Assembly: GCA_028285495.1 (NCBI GenBank)
Contig: JANQPB010000009.1
Location: 1-64,000 of the forward strand
Source: Acidimicrobiales bacterium
GTDB lineage: Bacteria > Actinomycetota > Acidimicrobiia > Acidimicrobiales > SZUA-35
Direction of reading: 5' to 3'
Length of the DNA stretch: 64,000 nucleotides
Position 1 is the first letter of the stretch, and every line of letters begins with the position of its first letter. The translations under genes and the position numbers were made by a program. Of this stretch, positions 1-10,720 are shown piece after piece. The notes beneath the pieces were generated by a model. The model worked only from the letters and a program-made list of their open reading frames with translations. It did not search any database and was not told the origin of the DNA.

Positions 1-215
1 AAACCCGGACACCCAGTCCCCGTGTTCGAACGGGCTCCGCCCACACCAACACCCCGGCCCCCCCGAGCCGGCACGCCGATTGCTCAGCGGTCTCCTAGCG
101 GGGCGCACCACGCAGGCCGCCTCGTGCCCGCATCCGGTCGAGTGTGGTGGTCGGCCCAGCACCCTCCGTGGGCTCACGCACCGGGCGGTGACGAGGCGCT
201 AAGCTGATCGACACT

Positions 216-3200
216 GTGGCAACGTCAACTCGGAACACCTCCCGTTCCGGTCGAGGGGCTACGGGCGGACGGAAACCGGCACGCAAGAAATCGTCGAAGC
301 GTCGCGCCCAGGAAGATCGTCGGGACATTCTGGGCCTCCTCCTGATGGCCTTCGGGGTCATCGTCGGTCTCGGGCTCTACACCGGGACAACCGGCCCCGT
401 CGGTCGCGGCCTCGGCGCCGCCTCGGGCGCCCTGTTCGGCCTCGCCCGCTTCCTGGTCCCGCTCGTCCTGCTGGCCGCCGGCTGGGTGGTCCTGCGCAGC
501 AAGGGCCGCAGGAAGCGCAAGCGTCGCCCGATCGGCGATCGGATCATGGCTGCGCTGCCGTGGGTCTGCCTGTTCATCGCCGGTTTCACGATCCTCGACC
601 TCGTCGGCGGTCGGCCCTACTGGTCGTCCCCCTCCGAGGACCTCGGCGGAGCCGGCGGCTGGATCGGTGTCTTCTTCGGCGGCACCCTCGACCGCTACCT
701 CGGCCCGGTTGGCGAGGCCATCATCGCCGCCGTCCTGCTGCTGATCGCCGCCATCCTGCTGACGTCGATGTCGCTGGCCGGTGTGGCCGACGCCGTCGCC
801 GATCGGCTCGGCCCGCTTGGCGACGCGTTCCGCGTTCGCATCGCCCGGGTCTCGCTGCCCCGGCCCCGCTTCGGTCGCTCCGCCCGGGGCGACCGGTCCG
901 ACGAGGAGCCGAGGCCAGAGCCCGACCGGCACCCCGGGCTCGCCTCGATGTTCGAGGAGCCCCCACCCCCGAGCGAGCAGGCCGACGTCTACATCGACCT
1001 CCGGCCCGAGGCCGAGGAGCCGTTCCCGCCCGAGCCGAACATCGACGACGTCCTGCCCCCCGAACCGGACGACGTCGGCGCCGCCGTGCCGTCCGCCTGG
1101 GAGGAGCCGGTCGCCCCGGTCATCGAGGTGCCCCAGGCCACCGTGGTCGAGGGCCTGGCCATGGCCGTGCCCCAGCCGCCGGAGGGCTCGTGGGACCTGC
1201 CGGTGCTCGACCTGCTCGACCGCACCGAAGCCCAGGACGTCGACCGGGCGTCGGTCGAGCAGACCGGCCGCCAGCTCGAGCACGCCCTGGCCGAGCACGG
1301 TGTCGAGACCCGGCTGATCGGCGTCGTCGTCGGCCCGACGGTCAGCCGGTTCGAGCTCGAGCTCGGCCCGGGGGTCAAGGTCGCTCGGGTCACCGCGTTG
1401 CACAAGGACATCGCCTACGCGATGGCCACCCCCGACGTGCGGATCCTGGCCCCGATCCCGGGCAAGCAGGCGATCGGGGTCGAGGTGCCCAACGTCCGGC
1501 GCCAGGTCATCACCGTCGGCGACCTGCTGGTCTCCGAGGAGGCGGCCGGCGCCACCCACCCGCTCGAGGTCACCCTCGGGCGGGACATCACCGGCCGCAC
1601 GATCATGGCCAACCTGGCCAGGATGCCCCACCTGCTGGTGGCCGGCCAGACCGGCTCGGGCAAGTCGAGCTGCATCAACTCGATGCTGACCTCGATCCTG
1701 ATGCGGTCGACCCCCGACCAGGTCCGCCTGATCCTCGTCGATCCGAAGCGGGTCGAGCTGACCCAGTACCAGGGCCTGCCCCACCTGCTGACCGAGGTGG
1801 TAACCGACCCGAAGAAGGCGGCCAACGCCCTGGCCTGGGCGGTGCGGGAGATGGAGCGCCGCTACGACCTGTTGAGCGAGGTCGGGGTGCGCGACCTCGA
1901 CGGCTACAACTCGGCGGTCGACGAGGGCAGGTTTGCACCGAGGCCCGGCGTGTCGGCCGATGGCCGACCTGACGGCCAGCCCCAGGAGTACCAGCGGCTG
2001 AGCTACATCGTGGTCGTGCTCGACGAGCTGGCCGATCTGATGATGGTCGCCGCCCGCGACGTCGAGGAGTCGATCTGCCGGATCGCCCAGAAGGCCCGAG
2101 CGGTCGGCATCCACCTGGTGATCGCCACCCAGCGCCCGTCGACCAACGTCATCACCGGCCTGATCAAGGCCAACGTGCCGGCTCGGCTGGCCTTTGCCGT
2201 GTCCAGCCTCACCGACAGCCGGGTGATCCTCGATCAGCCCGGGGCCGAGCGCCTCGTCGGTCGGGGTGACGGCCTGCTCAACGACGGCACCACCTCGACC
2301 CCGACCCGGTTCCAGGGGGCCTGGGTCACCGAGGACGAGGTGGCGGCCATCGTCGCCCACTGGACCGAGCAGGCCCCCGAGGTCCGCTACGACAGCCGGG
2401 TCCAGGGCGACGAGGTCGGTGGCGACGCCGCCACCCTGCTGCCGGGCGGCTCGACCGGCGACGAGGACGACGACGATCTCCTGCTCCAGGCGATGGAGCT
2501 GATCGTGCGGTCGCAGCTCGGCTCGACGTCGATGCTGCAGCGCAAGCTCCGGGTCGGGTTCGCCAGGGCCGGACGCCTGATGGACCTGCTCGAGGAGCGG
2601 GGTGTGGTCGGGCCGTCGGTCGGCTCGAAGGCCCGCGAGGTCCTGATGACGCCGGACGACCTCGACGCCGGCCGGTGGCCCGGCCGGACCCCACCGGGCC
2701 CCGGGGGTGCGCCGTCGCCTTCTCCTGCGCCGTCGGCCGGGGGGCCGCCGTCGCCCGGGCCGGCGCCGGCCGCACCGTCGGCCCTGCCGCCGACGCCGCC
2801 ACCCCGGTCGGCCCTCGACTCGCCGGCCCTGCCGACCCGCCAGGATCCGCCCCGGCCAACCGACCCGTCGCCGACGGCCTCCTCGGCCGCAACGGGCTCG
2901 ACGGCGGCCGTCGACGGGTCGACCCGCTCGGCCAGGGAGCGCCCGCGCACCAGCCCGCGGCCGAACGCAGACCAGCCGACCGTCGACGAGCCGAAGCGTC
3001 GGCGCCGGACCCTGGCCGACATCCCCAACCCCGAGCCGGTTCGCATCCCCGAGCGGCCTCGCGCCGGCTCGGGCCCGGTCCCGGGCGTCGACCCGACCAG
3101 GCTCGACGCCGACCTCGGCCCCGACCCCGATCTCGGGATCGAGAAGCCGACGGCCGGCTCGGAGCCGGCGGCCCCGCCACCGGGGGCCGCGCCGCCGGAC

Positions 3201-3449
3201 ACCCCGGCGATCCCGACCCTCCGGGTGGTCGAGGACCTCGACCCCGACGAGGTCGACCCCGAGCCGACGCCGTTCGACATCGACGACGAGGAGACGGATC
3301 ACGGCCTCGGGCCCGCAGGCTCCGCCGATGGGGCGGCCGCCGCACCCGTCGACGACGAGGACGGCGAGGACGACGACGAGCTCGCCGGCTTCGACGGCGG
3401 GATCGACCCGGCGCTCGCCCCACCGCCCGGCTATCGACCGCCCGAGTGA
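216..3449 (+). CDS. ftsK: DNA translocase FtsK/SpoIIIE family
   Basis: N-terminal TM segments; Walker A GQTGSGKS; VVVLDELADLMM; IATQRPSTNVITGLIKANVPARLAF; C-terminal winged-helix gamma-like region; GTG start. Confidence 0.97.
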   Translation: MATSTRNTSRSGRGATGGRKPARKKSSKRRAQEDRRDILGLLLMAFGVIVGLGLYTGTTGPVGRGLGAASGALFGLARFLVPLVLLAAGWVVLRSKGRRKRKRRPIGDRIMAALPWVCLFIAGFTILDLVGGRPYWSSPSEDLGGAGGWIGVFFGGTLDRYLGPVGEAIIAAVLLLIAAILLTSMSLAGVADAVADRLGPLGDAFRVRIARVSLPRPRFGRSARGDRSDEEPRPEPDRHPGLASMFEEPPPPSEQADVYIDLRPEAEEPFPPEPNIDDVLPPEPDDVGAAVPSAWEEPVAPVIEVPQATVVEGLAMAVPQPPEGSWDLPVLDLLDRTEAQDVDRASVEQTGRQLEHALAEHGVETRLIGVVVGPTVSRFELELGPGVKVARVTALHKDIAYAMATPDVRILAPIPGKQAIGVEVPNVRRQVITVGDLLVSEEAAGATHPLEVTLGRDITGRTIMANLARMPHLLVAGQTGSGKSSCINSMLTSILMRSTPDQVRLILVDPKRVELTQYQGLPHLLTEVVTDPKKAANALAWAVREMERRYDLLSEVGVRDLDGYNSAVDEGRFAPRPGVSADGRPDGQPQEYQRLSYIVVVLDELADLMMVAARDVEESICRIAQKARAVGIHLVIATQRPSTNVITGLIKANVPARLAFAVSSLTDSRVILDQPGAERLVGRGDGLLNDGTTSTPTRFQGAWVTEDEVAAIVAHWTEQAPEVRYDSRVQGDEVGGDAATLLPGGSTGDEDDDDLLLQAMELIVRSQLGSTSMLQRKLRVGFARAGRLMDLLEERGVVGPSVGSKAREVLMTPDDLDAGRWPGRTPPGPGGAPSPSPAPSAGGPPSPGPAPAAPSALPPTPPPRSALDSPALPTRQDPPRPTDPSPTASSAATGSTAAVDGSTRSARERPRTSPRPNADQPTVDEPKRRRRTLADIPNPEPVRIPERPRAGSGPVPGVDPTRLDADLGPDPDLGIEKPTAGSEPAAPPPGAAPPDTPAIPTLRVVEDLDPDEVDPEPTPFDIDDEETDHGLGPAGSADGAAAAPVDDEDGEDDDELAGFDGGIDPALAPPPGYRPPE

Positions 3450-3507
3450 TCGCCGCCACGGGGCGTGGCCCCACGGGTCCGTCGGCCGGTTCGGCGCGCC
3501 GCATCGA

Positions 3508-3519
3508 TAGCCTCCGACC

Positions 3520-3522
<3 letters not shown>
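3508..3522 (+). promoter_or_regulatory. Leaderless-type -10 box of antiporter gene
   Basis: TAGCCT-N6-GTG. Confidence 0.6.
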
Positions 3523-4518
<996 letters not shown>

Positions 4519-4664
4519 GCGCGGCGTGACCGACTCGACTTTGGCACCGCCACCGGGCATCATCGCGAGGGTCATCGACCGCGGGCGCCGCCTCGGACGG
4601 GCCCGGCCGGGTCGTCCGGCGCCAACGGCGGAGGCCGCCACCCGAGCCGATCGAGCAGCCGACC

Positions 4665-5630
4665 GTGCAGATGGGAGATCACGTGCCAAGCGGTAGCAAC
4701 GCATCCCCGGTCGAGACCACCGTGCTGGCCACCGACCTGCGATTCCCCGAGGGCCCGATCTGGTTCGAGGACGGCTCGATCGTCCTGGTCGAGATCGCCA
4801 GAGGCACGCTGACCCGGGTCTCGCCTGATGGCGATGTCGAGGTGGTGGCCGATCTCGGCGGCGGACCGAACGGGGCCGCGGTCGGGCCGGACGGCAAGGT
4901 CTACGTGTGCAACAACGGTGGCTTCGTGTGGCACGAGGTCAACGGCCTGACCATGCCGGGCAACCAGCCGGACGACTACACCGGCGGCAAGATCCAGCGG
5001 GTCGACGTCGAGACCGGCGACGTCGATGTGCTGTACGACGAGGTCGACGGGATCATGCTCCGCGGCCCGAACGACCTGGTCTTCGACTCCTCCGGCGGCT
5101 TCTGGTTCACCGATCACGGCAAGACCCGACCCCGCCAGCGGGATCGGGGCGGTCTGTACTACGCCAAGGCCGACGGCTCCGAGGTCCGTGAGGTGGTGTT
5201 CCCGCTCGATGCCCCGAACGGGGTCGGCCTGTCGCCGGACGAGGACGTGCTCTACGTGGCCGAGACCCACCAGGGCCGGATCTACCAGTGGCCGCTGTCG
5301 GGCCCCGGCGAGATCGCCGGGTACTTCGGTCCCGAGCACCGGGGCGTGGTGCTGGCCGACCCGGAGGGCGGCCCGCTGTTCGACTCGCTCGCCATCGACT
5401 CGCTCGGCAACGTCTGCGTCGCCACGATCCGCAACGGCGGCATCACGGTCGTGACCCCCGAGGGCGCCCACCGCCACATTGCCTTCGACGATCCGTTGAC
5501 CACGAACATCTGCTTCGGTGGCGACGAGTTGCAGACGGCGTTCGTGACGCTGTCGGGGAGTGGGCGGCTGGTGTCTCGCCGCTGGGAGGTCAAGGGCCTG
5601 CCCCTGGCCTACTCCCGCTCCTGGTCGTGA
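4665..5630 (+). CDS. SMP-30/gluconolactonase/LRE family protein
   Basis: LRFPEGPIWFEDG, GPNGAAVGPDGKVYVCNNGG, APNGVGLSPDEDVLYVAET beta-propeller motifs; start may be the GTG at 4683. Confidence 0.9.
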   Translation: MQMGDHVPSGSNASPVETTVLATDLRFPEGPIWFEDGSIVLVEIARGTLTRVSPDGDVEVVADLGGGPNGAAVGPDGKVYVCNNGGFVWHEVNGLTMPGNQPDDYTGGKIQRVDVETGDVDVLYDEVDGIMLRGPNDLVFDSSGGFWFTDHGKTRPRQRDRGGLYYAKADGSEVREVVFPLDAPNGVGLSPDEDVLYVAETHQGRIYQWPLSGPGEIAGYFGPEHRGVVLADPEGGPLFDSLAIDSLGNVCVATIRNGGITVVTPEGAHRHIAFDDPLTTNICFGGDELQTAFVTLSGSGRLVSRRWEVKGLPLAYSRSWS

Positions 5631-6235
5631 CCGACCGTCCCCGCCCTCGCCGGCGGGCCAGCGACGGTCGGCCCCGCGGTGCCGTCGAGATCCTGGTGGC
5701 CGCGCTGGTCGTCGTGTCGACGCTCGTCGCGCTGGCCGCCGGTGCCGGCCCGGCGGCGGGGCATACCGATCTCCTGCAGGGCTCGCCGGGGCCCGGTCAG
5801 CAGGTCGGCGGGACGGTCGACTTCGTCGACCTCGCCTTCGTCGGTCCGGTCACCGACGTTCGCATCGTCGTCACCGATCCCGATGGGCGGCCGGTCCCCG
5901 GACAGATGGTGGTGGCCGACGGCCAGATCGTGCGGTTCACGATGGAGCCCCTGACCGTGCCCGGCCGCCACGTGCTCGAGTACGACATGATCTCCGAGGA
6001 CGGCGACCCGACCGAGGGCTCCTACTTCTTCTCGTACACGCCGGAGGCGACCCAACCGTTCCCGCTCAGCCGGGTCAACCTGCCCGACCCGCCGAGCGAG
6101 ACCGGGGAGACCGTTCGGACGGTGGCCCTCGTCGTCGCCGTCGTCGCCCTGCTCGGGCTGTGCGTCGTCCTGCTGGTGACGCTGCGCCGGCGCCAGGCGG
6201 CGCTGGCCGCCCAGCGGGCGTCATCGCGGTCCTGA
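5627..6235 (+). CDS. CopC-domain secreted/membrane-anchored protein
   Basis: GHTDLLQGSPGPGQQV...V.L.F resembles the CopC HA.L..S.P motif; signal peptide and C-terminal TM; GTG overlapping the upstream stop. Confidence 0.75.
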   Translation: MTDRPRPRRRASDGRPRGAVEILVAALVVVSTLVALAAGAGPAAGHTDLLQGSPGPGQQVGGTVDFVDLAFVGPVTDVRIVVTDPDGRPVPGQMVVADGQIVRFTMEPLTVPGRHVLEYDMISEDGDPTEGSYFFSYTPEATQPFPLSRVNLPDPPSETGETVRTVALVVAVVALLGLCVVLLVTLRRRQAALAAQRASSRS

Positions 6236-6250
6236 ACGGTGGGTCACCGC

Positions 6251-6265
6251 TACCCTGAACGGGTG
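6251..6265 (+). promoter_or_regulatory. Leaderless-type -10 box of rimO
   Basis: TACCCT-N6-GTG. Confidence 0.6.
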
Positions 6266-7609
6266 GCTGAGCAGTTCTGGATCGAGACCCTGGGGTGCCC
6301 GAAGAACCAGGTCGACTCCGACAAGCTGCTCGGGCGCATGCTGGCCGACGGGCTCCGGCCGGCGTCGTCGCCCGGTGAGGCCGATGTCGTCGTGGTCAAC
6401 ACGTGTGCGTTCGTCGAGGAGGCCAGGCAGGAGTCGATCGACACGATCCTGGCCCTCCAGGAGGCGAGGCCCGAGGCCGAGCTGGTGGTGACCGGCTGCC
6501 TGGCCGAGCGCTACGGCGACGAACTGGCCGAGGCGATGCCCGAGGTCGATCGGGTGGCCGGGTTCGGCGTGCCGGTGACGCTCGGTCGGACCCGGTCGAG
6601 CGGGGGCGGACGCGCGACCGCCGGCGACCCGGCCGGCGGCGCCGAGGCCGCACCCTCGTTCGACCTCCTCGAGCTGCCCCGACCGGCCAGCCCGGTGCCA
6701 TGGGCCTACGTGAAGATCGCCGAGGGCTGCGACCGCCGGTGCGGGTTCTGCGCCATCCCCCAGTTCCGTGGTCCGCAGCGGTCGCGCTCGATCGAGTCGA
6801 TCGTGGCCGAGGTCGAGGCCCTCGAGGTGCAGGAGGTGGTGCTGGTGGCCCAGGACCTGGCCGCCTTCGGGCGCGACCAGGGGGTCGGCGATCGGCGGAT
6901 CGTGCCGCTCGTGGACGAGGTGGCCAGGCGGGTGCCGTGGGTTCGGCTGCTGTACCTGTACCCGTCCGACCTCGGCGACGAGTTGATCGACGCCATCTGC
7001 CGGACCGGGGTCCCGTACTTCGACCTGTCGCTGCAGCACGTGTCACGCCCCCTGCTCCGCAGGATGCGACGCTGGGGTGAGGGATCGGTGTTCCTCGACC
7101 GGATCGACACGATTCGGGCCCGGGAGCCCGAGGCTGCGTTCCGGTCCAACTTCATCGTCGGCTATCCGGGCGAGACCGAGGACGACCACGATCGACTGCT
7201 CGACTTCGTCGAGGCGGCCAGGCTGGACTGGTGCGGGTTCTTCGCCTACTCCGAGGAGGCCGGGACCCACGCCGCCGACCTCGAGCCCAAGGTGCCGCCC
7301 GGGCTGCGCGACGAGCGCCTGGCCGAGCTGCGGGAGCGTCAGGACCGCATCACCGCCGAGCGGCGAGACGAGCGCATCGGCCGCGAGATCGTCGCCCTGG
7401 TCGACCGCGCCGGCGTGGCCCGCTCGGCCAGCGAGGCCCCCGAGATCGACGGGATCGTCCGCTTCGACCCGGCGGCCAACCCGGCCATCGAGCCCGGCAC
7501 GTTCGTCCGGGGTGAGGTGGTGTCGGCCGAGGGGCCCGACCTCGTGGCCGACCGTCTCCGACCGGTCGGCGGCGGCGTGACCGGCCTGATCCCGTCGGCG
7601 GTGCGATGA
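6263..7609 (+). CDS. rimO: Ribosomal protein S12 methylthiotransferase RimO
   Basis: LGCPKNQVDSDKLLG; radical SAM CDRRCGFCAIPQFRG; C-terminal TRAM-like region. GTG 6263 preferred over ORF start 6239 because TACCCT-N6-GTG precedes it. Confidence 0.95.
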   Translation: MAEQFWIETLGCPKNQVDSDKLLGRMLADGLRPASSPGEADVVVVNTCAFVEEARQESIDTILALQEARPEAELVVTGCLAERYGDELAEAMPEVDRVAGFGVPVTLGRTRSSGGGRATAGDPAGGAEAAPSFDLLELPRPASPVPWAYVKIAEGCDRRCGFCAIPQFRGPQRSRSIESIVAEVEALEVQEVVLVAQDLAAFGRDQGVGDRRIVPLVDEVARRVPWVRLLYLYPSDLGDELIDAICRTGVPYFDLSLQHVSRPLLRRMRRWGEGSVFLDRIDTIRAREPEAAFRSNFIVGYPGETEDDHDRLLDFVEAARLDWCGFFAYSEEAGTHAADLEPKVPPGLRDERLAELRERQDRITAERRDERIGREIVALVDRAGVARSASEAPEIDGIVRFDPAANPAIEPGTFVRGEVVSAEGPDLVADRLRPVGGGVTGLIPSAVR

Positions 7610-8181
7610 GCTCGACGGCGGAGGTCAGCTTCATCGGTGGCTCGCGCTGGAGCCTGGCCGCCAACTCGTTGACGATCTTCCGCTTCGTGACGGCGCCGCT
7701 GCTGGCCGGGCTGGTGCTGGAGCGCAACCCGTGGTGGCTGACGTTCTGGTTCGGCTGGTTCCTCGGCGCAACCGATTACCTCGACGGGCACATGGCCCGG
7801 CGGGCCGAGCCGACGCGGGTCGGCGCGTTCCTCGATCCGCTGGCCGACAAGGTCGTCGTCCTCCTCGTCGGCTTCGCCCTCGTCGCCGTCGACCGGTTCT
7901 CGTGGATCCCGATCGCCCTGATCACGGCCCGCGAGGTGGCGATCATGGCCTACCGCAGCTACTGGGGACGGCGGGGGTTGGCCATACCGGCCAGGCGGTC
8001 GGCCAAGTACAAGACCCTGGTCCAGGGCGTGGCCCTGGCCGCCGCCATGTGCCCCCCGCTCGACCCGTATCCCTGGGTCGCCGACTGGCTGTTGTGGCTG
8101 GCGGTGGCCTTCACCCTGATCAGCGGTGCCCAGTACGCGCTCGACGGGCGGGACGCTCTCCGCTCGACCGGCCGACGCTGA
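7606..8181 (+). CDS. pgsA: CDP-diacylglycerol--glycerol-3-phosphate 3-phosphatidyltransferase family
   Basis: CDP-alcohol phosphotransferase motif DYLDGHMARRAEPTRVGAFLDPLADK; ATGA overlap with rimO. Confidence 0.92.
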   Translation: MSSTAEVSFIGGSRWSLAANSLTIFRFVTAPLLAGLVLERNPWWLTFWFGWFLGATDYLDGHMARRAEPTRVGAFLDPLADKVVVLLVGFALVAVDRFSWIPIALITAREVAIMAYRSYWGRRGLAIPARRSAKYKTLVQGVALAAAMCPPLDPYPWVADWLLWLAVAFTLISGAQYALDGRDALRSTGRR

Positions 8182-8219
8182 GCGGCGCTGGCAAACGACC
8201 TCCAGGAGGAGCATCGACC

Positions 8220-9488
8220 GTGAAAGTCGAAGTGGTGGCCATCGGCACGGAACTGCTGCTCGGGCAGATCGTCGACACCAACTCGTCGTGGATCGGCGAG
8301 CAGCTGGCCCTGGCCGGGCTCGACTCCCACTACCAGACCAAGGTCGGCGACAACCCGGCCAGGATGGAGGAGGTCCTCCGGCTGGCGCTGTCCCGCAGCG
8401 ACGCCGTCATCTGCTGCGGCGGGCTCGGCCCGACCCAGGACGACGTGACCCGCGAGGTGATCGCGACGGTCATGGGGGTCGAGCTGGTCCGCGACGACGC
8501 GGTGGCGGCCAGGATCGAGACGATGTTCGCCAGCCGGGGCCGGACCATGCCGGCCAACAACCTCCGGCAGGCGATGGTCCCGGTCGGGGCGTCGACGATC
8601 CCGCAGCAGCCGGGCACGGCGCCCGGTCTGATCTGCCCGGTCGGCCCGGCCCCGAACGGGCAGGTCATCTATGCCGTTCCCGGCGTCCCCTACGAGATGA
8701 AGGAGATGGTGGAGGGCACCGTCATCCCCGACCTGATCGCCCGGTCGGGCGAGCCGGCCGTGATCCGGTCCCGGGTGTTGCGGACCTGGGGCACCTCCGA
8801 GTCGGGCCTGGCCGAGCAGCTGGCCGGCAGGATCGCCGAGCTCGACGGCGACGACGGCGGGGCCGGCAATCCGACGCTGGCCTTCCTGGCCAGCGGGGTC
8901 GAGGGGCTCAAGGTCCGGATCACGGCCAAGGCCCCGACCGAGGACGAGGCCATCGCCGTGCTCGACGCCGAGGAGCCGATCATCCGCTCCCTGGTCGGCG
9001 ACATCGTGTTCGGTGTCGACGACCAGAACATGGAGGCCGTGATCGTCTCGCTGCTGGCCGAGCGGGAGCTGACGGTCGCCGTGGCCGAGTCGTTGACCGG
9101 CGGCTACGTGGCCGGCAGGATCTGTGCGGTGCCCGGGGCCAGCAATGTGTTCCGGGGCGGGGTCGTCGCCTACCAGCGCGACATCAAGGTCGGTCTGCTC
9201 GACGTCGAGGACGGGCCGGTGATCACCGAGGGCGCGGCCCTGGCCATGGCCCACGGCGTCCGGCGGCTGCTGAAGGCCGACATCGGCCTGGCCACCACCG
9301 GGGTGGCGGGTCCGGACGAGGCCGAGGGTCAGCCGGTCGGCACGGTCTGCCTGGCCGTGGCCGGTGACGAGGCCGAGCGCTCGGCCACGGTCCGCCTCCC
9401 CGGCGACCGGGAGCGGATCCGGCAGTTCTCGACGATCACCCTGCTCGATCTGCTGCGGCGGGCCCTGCTCGAGGGCCGCTTCGACTGA
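8220..9488 (+). CDS. cinA: CinA family protein (competence/damage-inducible, nicotinamide-nucleotide amidase)
   Basis: EVVAIGTELLLGQIVDTNSSWI; C-terminal VAESLTGGYVAGRIC and TGVAGPDEAEGQPVGTV; GGAGG ribosome site upstream of GTG. Confidence 0.95.
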   Translation: MKVEVVAIGTELLLGQIVDTNSSWIGEQLALAGLDSHYQTKVGDNPARMEEVLRLALSRSDAVICCGGLGPTQDDVTREVIATVMGVELVRDDAVAARIETMFASRGRTMPANNLRQAMVPVGASTIPQQPGTAPGLICPVGPAPNGQVIYAVPGVPYEMKEMVEGTVIPDLIARSGEPAVIRSRVLRTWGTSESGLAEQLAGRIAELDGDDGGAGNPTLAFLASGVEGLKVRITAKAPTEDEAIAVLDAEEPIIRSLVGDIVFGVDDQNMEAVIVSLLAERELTVAVAESLTGGYVAGRICAVPGASNVFRGGVVAYQRDIKVGLLDVEDGPVITEGAALAMAHGVRRLLKADIGLATTGVAGPDEAEGQPVGTVCLAVAGDEAERSATVRLPGDRERIRQFSTITLLDLLRRALLEGRFD

Positions 9489-9547
9489 GAGCCGGCCGGG
9501 CGGTCGGACGATCCTCGGCGCGAGGCCGCTCGACTGGGCCGGGACGC

Positions 9548-10582
9548 TCAGCCCTCGACCGGAGTGCGCCAGCCGTGGGGGTCGTCGGCCCGACCGAGCT
9601 GGATGTCGGTCAGCGCCTCCCGGAGGCGGAGCGTGTTGGCCCCGGGCTGACCGTCGCGGACCTGCAGGCGGTCGCCGGCGATCGTGATCGTCCCGACCGG
9701 GGCCAGGACCGCGGCCGTGCCCGAGAGGAAGGCCTCGCCGTGGTCGACCCAGGCCTCGAGCTCGTCGAGCGGGACCGACCGCTCTTCGATCTCGTAGCCG
9801 AGGTCGGCGGCCAGGGTCAGGACCGACGCCCGGGTCACGCCGTGCAGGAACGACTCGTCGAGGTTCCTGGTGATGAGCCGGTCGTCGTCGACCAGGAAGA
9901 AGTTGGAGGCGCCCGTCTCGGTGACGTCGCCACCGGTGGCGAACAGGACCTGGTCGGCGGCGTGGTCGCGCTTGGCGTCGAGGGTCGGGCCGAGGGCCAT
10001 GACGTAGTTGGCCCCCGACTTCACCATCCCGAACTGGGGGGTGGTGCGGGGGATCTCGGTCTCGATGTGGATGGTCAGGGGCCGGATCCCGCCGGCGAAG
10101 TAGTCGCCGACCGGCGAGGTGATGACATAGAGGAAGCCGGAGTCGCTCGGCGCCGCGGCGGCGCCGATGTTGACCAGGGTGCCGATGAGCGTGGGGCGGA
10201 TGTAGAGCGAGCCGGGGGGATCGGGGGTGAAGGAGGCGTTGGCCTCGACGGCGTCGACGATCATCGTGCGGACCAACTCGGCCGTCGGTGGGACCATGCT
10301 GAGCCGCTGCACGCTCTGGACCATCCGCTCGGCGTGGTCGTCGACGCGGAAGATGGCGAGCGAGCCGTCGGCCTGGCGGTGGGCCTTGAGGCCCTCGAAG
10401 CAGGCGCTGGCGTAGTGGAGGGCGTGGGTGCCGGGATGGAGCGACAGGTTCTCCAGCGCCACCGCGTGGCCGGGGTAGCGGTAGCCGCTGCCGGGCTCGA
10501 GGGTGGCCAGCGTCATCCGATCGCCGAACAGCGACCCGAACGGGGCGGAGAACGGATCCTGCTCTGCGGCCCCGGCGCTCAT
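9548..10582 (-). CDS. ilvE: Branched-chain amino acid aminotransferase
   Basis: Class IV PLP fold: HYASACFEGLKAHR, YIRPTLIGT, VTETGASNFFLV; ORF track overextends upstream, ATG at 10582. Confidence 0.92.
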   Translation of the reverse strand: MSAGAAEQDPFSAPFGSLFGDRMTLATLEPGSGYRYPGHAVALENLSLHPGTHALHYASACFEGLKAHRQADGSLAIFRVDDHAERMVQSVQRLSMVPPTAELVRTMIVDAVEANASFTPDPPGSLYIRPTLIGTLVNIGAAAAPSDSGFLYVITSPVGDYFAGGIRPLTIHIETEIPRTTPQFGMVKSGANYVMALGPTLDAKRDHAADQVLFATGGDVTETGASNFFLVDDDRLITRNLDESFLHGVTRASVLTLAADLGYEIEERSVPLDELEAWVDHGEAFLSGTAAVLAPVGTITIAGDRLQVRDGQPGANTLRLREALTDIQLGRADDPHGWRTPVEG

Positions 10583-10705
10583 CGGCCAGCCCCTGTCGCC
10601 ATCACTGCCTCCCCAACTCGGCCGTCGATCACGGGCCGAATGTACTCCCGTCCGGGGCGGGCCACCACCCTTCGCGTCGGCGGGCCGAGGTCGGTCGGGA
10701 GCCGC

Positions 10706-10720
10706 TAGGGTCGGCCGATG
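10706..10720 (+). promoter_or_regulatory. Leaderless-type -10 box of LLM oxidoreductase gene
   Basis: TAGGGT-N6-ATG. Confidence 0.6.
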
